Positions 1 through 6,360 of a DNA stretch of 7,360 nucleotides are shown one piece after another; within the stretch, counting starts at the first letter, position 1, and every line of letters starts with the position of its first letter. The translations under genes and the position numbers were made by a program. The notes beneath the pieces are model-generated. The model saw nothing but the letters and a program-made list of their open reading frames with translations, had not been told where the DNA came from and made no database searches. The stretch is from Campylobacterales bacterium (lineage in GTDB: Bacteria > Campylobacterota > Campylobacteria > Campylobacterales > Sulfurovaceae), in NCBI GenBank assembly GCA_016937075.1, contig JAFGWQ010000165.1:1-7360 (forward strand), written 5' to 3'.

Positions 1-168
1 GAAAAAAGCGATATCGGATGGGGGCATCAAATAAGATCTTATGTCTTAGCTCCATACCAACAAGTTAAAGATGCTAGAAGTAACCAGGCATTTTCGAATG
101 TAGATGCTATTTTAGATGGGGATATCGATGCTCTTGTAGAGGGTGTACTTATCGCTCAAGCGAAGTAG
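1..168 (+). CDS. prfB: Peptide chain release factor 2, C-terminal end (partial)
   Basis: The frame is open from the first base to a TAG at 166-168 and encodes the last 55 residues of RF2. The signature is the WGHQIRSYVLAPYQQVKD stretch (residues 7-24), followed by NVDAILDGDID and a final VEGVLIAQAK. This is the conserved end of bacterial class I release factors of the RF2 type, which terminate translation at UGA and UAA. The GGQ and SPF motifs lie upstream, outside the window. The last 90 bases recur at 6695-6784, so this copy is probably the gene end restored when the neighbouring DNA was inserted. The protein end looks intact. Only 13 bases separate its stop from the stop of the convergent RTX gene, leaving little room for a terminator. 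The alternative RF1 is disfavoured by the wording of the tail. Confidence 0.93.
   Translation, partial: EKSDIGWGHQIRSYVLAPYQQVKDARSNQAFSNVDAILDGDIDALVEGVLIAQAK
79..168 (+). repeat. Direct repeat, copy 1 (prfB 3' end, left boundary of insert)
   Basis: These 90 bases match 6695-6784 with three mismatches (positions 81, 87 and 90), all synonymous third-codon changes. Bases 91-168 are identical to 6707-6784. Homology stops at or just after the TAG stop codon. The arrangement is what integration at the 3' end of a protein gene leaves behind: one side restores the gene, the other keeps a fragment. The three silent differences at the inner edge suggest that the two copies came from different prfB alleles. 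Confidence 0.9.
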
Positions 169-173
169 CCTCT
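137..173. terminator. Possible weak hairpin between prfB and the RTX gene
   Basis: AGAGG (137-141) can pair with CCTCT (169-173) around an inner stem TCGC-TCAA-GCGA. The plus strand then reads TTATTAAATT, without a proper T-run. The inner stem also exists in the second prfB copy, but the outer one does not, because the flanking bases differ. It might serve as a makeshift convergent terminator, but the pairing has gaps and lies mostly in the prfB coding sequence. Confidence 0.25.
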
Positions 174-181
174 TTATTAAA

Positions 182-3100
182 TTATACCACCGCAAAATCA
201 CTATATGTCAAATCTATAGGCTTATTTGAGAGTGTGGCAAATACAACCGCGCTGCTTTTACCGTTTCCATCTGCATCATAACTTAAAGTTCCTGTGGTTG
301 TATTGTAAAGTATATAATCATTCCCGTCAAGTGCTTTAGTTCCGACAATGAAATTATCGCTTAACAAAACTCCATCAAAAAGCTTCGTAAATATAGAATT
401 ATCAAGATTTATAGTATCGTCATTATGAGCAAAATCTTTTATGGTATCTATATTGTTTTTGCTATTTAGGGCAGTATTAAACAAGAATATATCAAAACCT
501 CCACCGCCGGTCAAAGAATCATTTCCAAGCCCACCACTAATCACATTATCTTCGTCACTGCCTATTAATGTATCATTATATTTTGAGCCTGTTAGATTTT
601 CAAAGTCGATAATAATGTCACTGCCGCTTCCGCTTGTTGCTTGAAGAACTGTTGTTGCAAGACTGACTTTTACAGCTGCCGAGGCTGTTGCGTAAGTGAG
701 TGTATCTATGCCGGCTCCGCCATTAAGAATATCATTTCCGGCTCCGCCGTTGATAATATTATTATCGCTGTTTCCGGTTAGAGTATCATCGTATTTTGAT
801 CCGATAATATTTTCTATTCCTCTGATGGTATCCATACCTCCACCGATTGTATCTTGTAGAGATTCTATCGATAAATTTACATTAACTCCTTTTGTACACT
901 TAGCATAATCAAGCGTGTCATTTCCGTCATTTCCGACAATTTTTTCATCTGCAGCACTGCCGTTTAGTGTATCATCGCCTGATGAGCCAACAACCCATGA
1001 TGACAACAATTCATTTGTCCCGTCCGCAAATTGTATATTTTCTACCGAACGGGCATACACATCTTCCCTGATATATATTGACGGGGTTGGTGTATTTCTG
1101 CTGGCAATATTTTGCATAGAATATTGATCGTTTATGGTTATCGTACCATCTATTGAACCGCTCGTATCTCGTATCTCAATAATAAGATCTGCGCCTTCTT
1201 TCCTTAAAGCAAGATTTTCAAGCGTAATTCCATCCCCAAATTTTATCGTATCAAATCCTCCGTTACTTTCTTCATCGCTAGTAAAATATCTTCCAAAAAA
1301 TGCATTATAGTAAGTAAATTTTGATATTGTGTATTCCTTTATAGTATCATTGCCATCACCTCTATCATATGTATAAATATCATTGCTTCCGGCACCATTT
1401 AAAATATCATTGCCTTGTCCGCCGCTAATCAAATCTTGTGCATTGCTTCCTTTTATATTATCATCGCCGTCATTTCCATAGATTATAGTGCTTATTGAAG
1501 AATAAAATTTACCTTTATTTAATAATGCATCAATAGTATCATTTCCAACACTTCCAAAAATAGCTTCTATGCCATTATCGGGTAAATTTACACTTATACC
1601 TATATCTCCTTCTAGTATAAGAGTGTCATATCCTGACCCTCCTGAATATGTTTTATCCGATGCGTCTATTACCAATGTATCATTGCCGCCACCTGCGGAT
1701 AATATATCAGAACCGTCTCCTCCTCTTAGCCAGTCGTTTCCGCTGCTTCCGTATAACGTATCGTTTCCGGATCCGCCTCCAAATATAAGATCTTTTGTTG
1801 TTGAGACCCCACTAAAAAAATAATCATTGCCGCTATTACCGATAGCGCCATCTATCCCTAGCTTATTAAGGTCCAACTTCACGCCATTAGTATCAGTAAC
1901 CAAAGCATATGTTTCACCGCCGCCCATTTGCTTAAAAGTCATATAACCGTTTTGCGTAGCAATACTATATCCGTTACTATCATACCCAAGCGCTACATCG
2001 GCACCCATTCCGATTGTGCCATCCACTCTTTCATATGATGTAAAAGCTGAGATTTTATTGCCATCTATAGCATAAGAGTTTGTAGATGCGCCTATGAGAT
2101 TTATAGATTGTATATTTGCTTGTGTTAATGTTAATAATTCTCCGTCATCACTCTCACCGTCACTGTCTTTGTCTTGCCAAATATAAAACTTACCAAATTC
2201 TGTATCACTTGCATCCAATTTACCGTCATTATTGCTATCAAATTCAGCCCTTAATGCTTCCAAATCAGTATCATTTGCCTCTGTTCTATTTGCAAATGCT
2301 ATCTCATTTGCGGTTGTTATCTTGCCGTCATCATTTTCATCATATGCTAGTAGCCCATCATCTGCTCCTACCCATCCTGTTTGATGTTTGGTGCCATCAC
2401 TCTCTGTATCAAACCAAGCAGTACTGTCAAGTACGCTTGTCAGCTCTATGCCATCGCCATCAAGGTCAAGGACTACAGGGAAGAAAAAATAACCAAAGTC
2501 ATCATAACCATAATAATCATAAGAACCAAAATCACTATAGCTATAATCAAAGTCATAGTTATAAGTAAATCCTGTATCAAAATCATAAGTATAGTTGCTT
2601 AGATAGCTGTCAAATGTCCAGCCGGTATCATATGTGTAGCTATTGAGATAAGTATAGTTATCCATCATAAAATAGCTATAACTATCGCCAAAAATACCGC
2701 TTTCTATAAGCCAGTCGTTATAATTACCGCCGGATGTATCTATGCCGTTGCTGCTGTTAATCAAATTTTCCCATATAGAATTATAAGTATCATCTTGGCT
2801 ATAAAATAGATAGTCGCCAAATGGGCTGTCGCTATATGCATAAGAGGAGGTATAAATACCGGAAACCAGCAATGCATCATCGGTAAGGATATTTTGAAAC
2901 TGTTCAAGCAGTGCAGATGTGCCGCTGCCTCCGAGAGATGTAAGCAATGTGCCTTCAGGGTCAAATGCTAAGATGTTGCCGAAGAAGGTGCCGTTTTCAC
3001 TAAAAAAATAAGATGAGCTTGCATTTTCAAGTCCATTTTGTGAGGTTGTTGTAGAGCTTATAACATTTCCTAGCCCGGTAAGAGAGTTTGATGCGAGATA

Positions 3101-3751
3101 AATCGTGCTGCCGTCATCAAGAGTGATCGTCATGCCGTTTAAGTCTTCGTTGAGCATGGCGGCTATGATTTGCTTGTCTTCGTCTGCAAGATTTGTATTT
3201 TCAAGTAAAATCGATTCTATTGTTCTATTATGATCTCCGAGTTTGCTTGGATCATAATAATCTTTGTTAAATGGTCCTATATCCCAATTTGGCGGCCAGT
3301 TTAATCTTGGATCATTATTATTCATATCTTGTGTCGTACCAGGAATGTCTGGATTATTACTCCATTGACTTTCGTCTAACCATCTTGCAGTGCTTCCATC
3401 ACTATTATTTATATCAAATAATTTTCTACTCTCATTAACAACATCTTCCCATGATGAGTCGGGATTCTGCCTTAATCTATTGCCTATTTCTATGCCAAGA
3501 TTATTATTATGAATATCCATTATTTCTGATGCTACAGTTTGACCATCTTGAATATTGCCTTGCCACTCATGTGCATTCAAAAAAACTCTAGCAACTGTTT
3601 CACCATATTGCCTAGCAAGCTCAGCAGATAAAAGAATATGACGATAAGCATCTGCTGGACCATCACTTCTCCCTGGCAACTGTGAAGCAACAGATTCATC
3701 AATAGCATTTTGAGCAATACCATTTGTTAAAAAATTTGTTAAACTAGCCAT
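182..3751 (-). CDS. RTX/EF-hand secreted protein with N-terminal toxin-like domain (1189 aa)
   Basis: This is the only full-length toxin in the window. Residues 28-115 form a helical head with GPADAYRH (31-38), HE (61-62) and MDIHNN (78-83). The His/Asp/Asn pattern resembles the toxin-associated DUF6973 or minimal bacterial Wnt-like domains, some of which are thought to act on lipids; that match is from memory. Residues 205-303 are shared with the truncated paralogue at 4272-5576. A Tyr-rich linker (356-424) leads to FPVVLDLDGDG and EF-hand-like loops at about 429, 471, 505 and 527. RTX nonapeptides (GGxGND type) occupy about 640-1095, with a haemolysin-related segment near 838-880. The last 95 residues resemble a type I secretion signal. 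No Sec signal peptide and only one Cys (952) are seen, as is usual for type I substrates. ATG at 3751 follows AAAGGA by 10 bases, and the upstream stop is 2 bases away, suggesting translational coupling. The secretion genes are not present here. Confidence 0.88.
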   Translation of the reverse strand: MASLTNFLTNGIAQNAIDESVASQLPGRSDGPADAYRHILLSAELARQYGETVARVFLNAHEWQGNIQDGQTVASEIMDIHNNNLGIEIGNRLRQNPDSSWEDVVNESRKLFDINNSDGSTARWLDESQWSNNPDIPGTTQDMNNNDPRLNWPPNWDIGPFNKDYYDPSKLGDHNRTIESILLENTNLADEDKQIIAAMLNEDLNGMTITLDDGSTIYLASNSLTGLGNVISSTTTSQNGLENASSSYFFSENGTFFGNILAFDPEGTLLTSLGGSGTSALLEQFQNILTDDALLVSGIYTSSYAYSDSPFGDYLFYSQDDTYNSIWENLINSSNGIDTSGGNYNDWLIESGIFGDSYSYFMMDNYTYLNSYTYDTGWTFDSYLSNYTYDFDTGFTYNYDFDYSYSDFGSYDYYGYDDFGYFFFPVVLDLDGDGIELTSVLDSTAWFDTESDGTKHQTGWVGADDGLLAYDENDDGKITTANEIAFANRTEANDTDLEALRAEFDSNNDGKLDASDTEFGKFYIWQDKDSDGESDDGELLTLTQANIQSINLIGASTNSYAIDGNKISAFTSYERVDGTIGMGADVALGYDSNGYSIATQNGYMTFKQMGGGETYALVTDTNGVKLDLNKLGIDGAIGNSGNDYFFSGVSTTKDLIFGGGSGNDTLYGSSGNDWLRGGDGSDILSAGGGNDTLVIDASDKTYSGGSGYDTLILEGDIGISVNLPDNGIEAIFGSVGNDTIDALLNKGKFYSSISTIIYGNDGDDNIKGSNAQDLISGGQGNDILNGAGSNDIYTYDRGDGNDTIKEYTISKFTYYNAFFGRYFTSDEESNGGFDTIKFGDGITLENLALRKEGADLIIEIRDTSGSIDGTITINDQYSMQNIASRNTPTPSIYIREDVYARSVENIQFADGTNELLSSWVVGSSGDDTLNGSAADEKIVGNDGNDTLDYAKCTKGVNVNLSIESLQDTIGGGMDTIRGIENIIGSKYDDTLTGNSDNNIINGGAGNDILNGGAGIDTLTYATASAAVKVSLATTVLQATSGSGSDIIIDFENLTGSKYNDTLIGSDEDNVISGGLGNDSLTGGGGFDIFLFNTALNSKNNIDTIKDFAHNDDTINLDNSIFTKLFDGVLLSDNFIVGTKALDGNDYILYNTTTGTLSYDADGNGKSSAVVFATLSNKPIDLTYSDFAVV
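467..1834 (-). repeat. RTX calcium-binding repeat region of the 1189-aa protein
   Basis: Residues 640-1095 hold clusters of GGxGxDxLx nonapeptides, for example GGGSGNDTLYG near 658, GGQGNDILNG near 777, GGAGNDILNG near 1002 and GGLGNDSLTG near 1073. Two tandem longer units (about 943-1008 and 1013-1078) share a pattern of DTL.YA, then V.V(N/S)L, then EN..GSKY.DTL.G. Such repeats bind calcium outside the cell and fold into parallel beta rolls after type I export. The spacing between clusters is irregular, so older repeats have probably diverged. Confidence 0.88.
2480..2686 (-). other. Tyr/Asp-rich low-complexity linker in the RTX protein
   Basis: Residues 356-424 contain about 18 Tyr and 10 Phe in 69 positions, mixed with Asp, Ser and Gly, in loose repeats such as NYTYLNSYTYD and FDYSYSDFGSYDYYGYDD. 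The segment separates the toxin head and shared middle region from the EF-hand part. The truncated paralogue has an unrelated Gly/Ser/Phe-rich stretch at the matching place, so this linker travels with the head and not with the body. Confidence 0.75.
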
Positions 3752-3753
3752 TA

Positions 3754-4200
3754 TTATTTTTTCCTTTCTATTTTATAAATTGAGTTTCTGCAGGTTTCTT
3801 GATAATCCAATCCTTTGTAACTACATTTCAATTTTCCATTTTTTTCGTATACTATACTGTACTGACTATCTACAGATATGAATGGCAAAATTTTATACTT
3901 AAGGCTACATGCGGTTGATTGTTTTGTTTTATTTCCTTCTTTTGTAATCAAATAAAAACTAGCATTTTTATAACGATTCAATATTAAAGCATTACATAGC
4001 CATAAAGTATGATTATTTTCTAAACTATGTATTTTATTGTCTTTCCAAAGTATCTCATTATCTCCAATAATAAATTTGACTATTTTTATTTCTTTTCCTG
4101 AATGATTTTTTAATTCAAAATGACTCTGTTTATCCGCAAACATATACCAATAAACAAATACTAAAGCCAAACCAAAAAATAAACTTTTTAACCCTTTCAC
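3754..4200 (-). CDS. Small membrane-anchored or exported protein, probable immunity protein (148 aa)
   Basis: I do not recognise the family. A hydrophobic segment at residues 5-20 after a Lys-containing N-terminus predicts a signal anchor or uncleaved signal peptide, so the rest should face the periplasm. Four cysteines (69, 98, 126, 137) could form two disulfides there. It has no lipobox. The start is GTG at 4200, with AGGAG five bases upstream. The stop is followed after 2 bases by the ATG of the RTX toxin, whose ribosome binding site lies inside this gene's last codons, so the two are surely co-translated. The same arrangement (exported small protein directly before a toxin head) recurs at 5673-6284. 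By that logic it probably protects the producer from the N-terminal domain of the 1189-aa protein. This is inference from context; an accessory or chaperone role is possible. Confidence 0.7.
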   Translation of the reverse strand: MKGLKSLFFGLALVFVYWYMFADKQSHFELKNHSGKEIKIVKFIIGDNEILWKDNKIHSLENNHTLWLCNALILNRYKNASFYLITKEGNKTKQSTACSLKYKILPFISVDSQYSIVYEKNGKLKCSYKGLDYQETCRNSIYKIERKK

Positions 4201-4274
4201 ATAATCTCCTTTTTTTAACTTCTATAAATTTTATTATTATACATAAAAACTAAATTATTTTCTTAAGATTTTTA
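4198..4274 (-). repeat. Cassette-boundary repeat, copy A
   Basis: From the TAA of the truncated toxin to the GTG of the next small gene, this spacer matches 6282-6360 closely. Both have CTTAAG just after the stop (4262-4267 here), an identical 19-base stretch that includes TATAAT, and AGGAG five bases before GTG. Shared spacers between unrelated coding sequences show that toxin-end, spacer and immunity-start were inherited as one joint. Confidence 0.8.
4236..4254 (-). promoter_or_regulatory. Sigma-70-type promoter for the 148-aa gene and RTX toxin
   Basis: On the minus strand the sequence reads TTTAGTTTTTATG followed at once by a perfect TATAAT (4236-4241). A T-rich tract before the -10 box with no good -35 hexamer is typical of Campylobacter housekeeping promoters. 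It lies about 35 bases before the GTG start and is duplicated before the lipoprotein gene, so each toxin pair seems to carry its own promoter. Confidence 0.6.
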
Positions 4275-5576
4275 TGCGGCCAACAACCCGTCATCAGCTC
4301 CAACCCAGCCTGTTTGATGCAGCATTCCGTCACCATCAAGATCAAGCACAACAGGGAATGACCATGAGAAACCGATATGAAAACTATATCCGTCTCCACT
4401 GAAACTTCCACCTATACTTATGCCATTTACAGAAGCCCAATTGTCATATGGCTGAAATGTCGCATATGTGCCCACAGAACCATCATTATAACTCACATAT
4501 AGGCTCGAGAAAAGATCATTATTTGCGGTGTAATTTAGAGTTGGATTGTACATCTCAGGGGTTATGGTCATAGTGTTATGATCGTATTGTACCTGCGGGA
4601 GTTCATCTATGTTGTCTATTGAAAAATTCCATGTGTCATAGTATTTGTTATCCAGCGAATAAACTGAGTATTCATAAAATTCAGATGGATCTCGATTAAA
4701 TGCAGAGCTGTATATGCCTGCCGTATCTATGAAATTGAGGGTCATTTGTGTTTGAAAAAATTCCAAAAGATCGGAGTCTGAACTTATGTAATCAAATGAT
4801 ACTAAAGTATTTTCAGGATCATAGCCTGTGATGTTGCCGAGGAAGTCGCCTATTGTGGAGAAGAAATAGTTACTTTGCAAATCTTCTAAGCCATTTGCTA
4901 AATAAGTTGTAGAACTGATGATATTTCCAAGCCCATCAATAACATCGGCAGAATAAATTATTGTTGTGCCGTCGCTTAAAACAATCTTTCCACTTCCTAT
5001 AATTAAATTTTTTTCAACAGTATTATAATCCATATCATATCGAATATAATCAAATGCGAATGTTGAATTTGGCAACCAACTGCTATCGTGCGATAAATTC
5101 ATAAATTCACCCACAGTTTGAATAAGGGCATAAATATTATTGCCTTGAGTAAGATAATTATAGTCATCTATTCCGATAGCATCTGAAAATTCCTTATCAC
5201 TTATTGCATTTAAAAATGCATAATCATGAGCTATCATATCGGCTTGTGATTCGATATTGTAGTTATAAAAAGAAGCTAGGTTAAGCGAGTCAAGTCTATA
5301 GTCATATTGGCTCCCACCTTGCGTAAGCAGCACAAGACCATTTAAAAACACATCATATCCTTGTTGAGACTGCCATTGATGTGTCATTTCATGCATAAAC
5401 CAAGTTTTTACTCCCAAATTAGTTTCTTGAGAATAGTCGCTTGACCAATCCTCTGAATCTACATAAAATGTATTACCAAACGATGCTCCATATCCCTCTA
5501 ATACAAAAGCTGAGTATTCTTTGCTGATTTTTACAGCATCATAATCAAAGCTATCTCCGAAATATGGTCGAAGCAT
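4272..5576 (-). CDS. Truncated RTX-toxin paralogue: metallopeptidase head without RTX body (434 aa)
   Basis: Residues 62-66 are HEMTH, a zinc-metallopeptidase HExxH motif, and ESQADMIAHDY (109-119) offers a third ligand Glu as in gluzincins. The opening LRPYFGDSFDYDAVKI resembles peptidase domains of proteins labelled 'vgr related' in secretion loci. Residues 196-291 match the middle of the 1189-aa protein (about 205-303). The end, FPVVLDLDGDG then HQTGWVGADDGLLA, matches its EF-hand entry, but about 21 residues between these two blocks are reduced to two, and a stop follows at once. The whole RTX body and secretion signal are therefore missing. The homologous frame is also open upstream of ATG 5576, back to a stop at 5664-5666, with no ATG, GTG or TTG. 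I read it as a displaced, probably silent toxin head whose immunity partner is the lipoprotein just upstream. Expression from ATG 5576 or from ACG 5660 cannot be excluded. Confidence 0.8.
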   Translation of the reverse strand: MLRPYFGDSFDYDAVKISKEYSAFVLEGYGASFGNTFYVDSEDWSSDYSQETNLGVKTWFMHEMTHQWQSQQGYDVFLNGLVLLTQGGSQYDYRLDSLNLASFYNYNIESQADMIAHDYAFLNAISDKEFSDAIGIDDYNYLTQGNNIYALIQTVGEFMNLSHDSSWLPNSTFAFDYIRYDMDYNTVEKNLIIGSGKIVLSDGTTIIYSADVIDGLGNIISSTTYLANGLEDLQSNYFFSTIGDFLGNITGYDPENTLVSFDYISSDSDLLEFFQTQMTLNFIDTAGIYSSAFNRDPSEFYEYSVYSLDNKYYDTWNFSIDNIDELPQVQYDHNTMTITPEMYNPTLNYTANNDLFSSLYVSYNDGSVGTYATFQPYDNWASVNGISIGGSFSGDGYSFHIGFSWSFPVVLDLDGDGMLHQTGWVGADDGLLAA

Positions 5577-5663
5577 GGCTTCTTCGCCTTCCGTTAGACC
5601 CCTATAGTCATTTGGTACTGTTTCAACAACATCAATTACTCCTAAATTAATACTTTCCGTGTT
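5577..5663 (-). other. 5' extension of the metallopeptidase frame with probable lost start (ACG at 5658-5660)
   Basis: Upstream of ATG 5576 the same frame continues for 29 codons. It encodes LTEGEEA directly before MLRPYFGD, which is the usual lead-in of this peptidase type. An ACG codon at 5660-5658 lies eight bases after AAGGA, matching the spacing of a normal start. One T-to-C change in an ancestral ATG would produce it. The 12-base gap to the lipoprotein stop parallels the 2-base gap of the intact pair. Confidence 0.55.
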
Positions 5664-5672
5664 TTAATTCCT

Positions 5673-6284
5673 TTATTTTTTCAGTTTAATATTATATTTT
5701 TTAGTTAAAGCATCATAATAAAATGTAAAAAGTGCATCAAATACCATATAATCGTCATCATTGCCTTTTAAATTATATTTTTTCGCATAAAACACCACTC
5801 TATATTCATAAAGCGGTTTTAGCTCATTGGCTTTATATTGATTGTTGGTGCTTAAGTTCTTACCAAAAGGTATACATTCACTTGGTGAATCTATGGATGT
5901 TAAAGGAATTTTGGTATTAAAAATTTGTTTTACATGATCTGCATTGTAAGATTCTTTACCTATGAGCCCATTTGTATCCACAATGTTGCCATCATTTCTC
6001 TGCCACATATAATCAAGTATTTTATGATAATTTTCCTGGTCTCCATTCTTTATTTGCCATGTATAATCAACTATTATTTTATTTTTTCGTGCTACCGCAT
6101 CAATTCCTATAAGATAATAATTATATTCGCCCCAAAATTTATCAACATAGAAACAAAGCTGTTTATTTTCATTTATTGCTACATTTAAATGTCTATGTAT
6201 TGGGCCATGTATTTTATCGCCCACACATCCGCTCACACCAAATGCCAGAACCAACCCAACAATTAAAAATCTAAATCTTTTCAC
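5673..6284 (-). CDS. Lipoprotein, probable periplasmic immunity protein (203 aa)
   Basis: The N-terminus KRFRFLIVGLVLAFGVSGC is a lipoprotein signal with lipobox VSGC and lipidated Cys20, so the mature protein is anchored to a membrane facing the periplasm. Two further cysteines (44 in LCFYVD, 137 in ECIPFG) may pair. The pattern of CFYV, then C-x-P-x-G, then YEYRVVFYA resembles the group annotated as putative T6SS immunity periplasmic lipoproteins; I place it there by eye only. A short internal repeat (DYTWQ near 73 and DYMWQ near 91) is visible. The start is GTG at 6284, preceded by AGGAG at five bases, the same start context as the 148-aa gene. It ends 12 bases before the probable original start of the metallopeptidase head, which is therefore its likely target. 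As that toxin looks broken, this may survive as an orphan immunity gene against kin that still carry the toxin. Confidence 0.75.
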   Translation of the reverse strand: MKRFRFLIVGLVLAFGVSGCVGDKIHGPIHRHLNVAINENKQLCFYVDKFWGEYNYYLIGIDAVARKNKIIVDYTWQIKNGDQENYHKILDYMWQRNDGNIVDTNGLIGKESYNADHVKQIFNTKIPLTSIDSPSECIPFGKNLSTNNQYKANELKPLYEYRVVFYAKKYNLKGNDDDYMVFDALFTFYYDALTKKYNIKLKK

Positions 6285-6360
6285 TCATTCTCCTTTTCAT
6301 AACTTTCAAAAAATTTTATTATTATACATCAAATCTAATATTTTTTCTTAAGTTTATTTA
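6282..6360 (-). repeat. Cassette-boundary repeat, copy B
   Basis: This is the counterpart of 4198-4274. It runs from the TAA of a toxin remnant, through CTTAAG (6347-6352) and the 19-base identical stretch around TATAAT, to the AGGAG and GTG of the lipoprotein gene. The flanking toxin ends are alike too: ADDRLLSA-stop here, ADDGLLAA-stop in copy A. Confidence 0.8.
6321..6340 (-). promoter_or_regulatory. Sigma-70-type promoter for the lipoprotein gene
   Basis: TATAAT lies at 6321-6326, preceded on the minus strand by TATTAGATTTGATG, about 36 bases before the GTG start. It is the duplicate of the promoter at 4236-4254. It would drive the lipoprotein and any readable part of the metallopeptidase frame. 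Confidence 0.6.

Noticed and set aside
467..1834. Repeated DNA motifs that might suggest a CRISPR or tandem array
   Set aside because: The repeats are irregular in spacing and explained by GGxGxDxLx codons of RTX nonapeptides; no constant spacers are present.
441..2602. Several plus-strand open frames rich in Pro, Ser or His
   Set aside because: They lie wholly antisense to the RTX gene and mirror its repeat codons. They show no domain pattern and no ribosome binding site in keeping with a gene.
2761..2964. Short minus-strand open frame within the RTX gene
   Set aside because: It overlaps the strong RTX frame in another phase, and its His/Leu-rich sequence looks like a frame shadow.
4262..4267. 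CTTAAG palindrome as a recombinase or operator site
   Set aside because: It is conserved at both cassette joints, but a six-base palindrome inside a longer homologous spacer is not evidence of a specific binding site.
5732..6188. Two plus-strand open frames opposite the lipoprotein gene
   Set aside because: They are antisense to a protein with a clear lipoprotein signal, and they look like AT-rich chance frames of Ile, Tyr and Phe.
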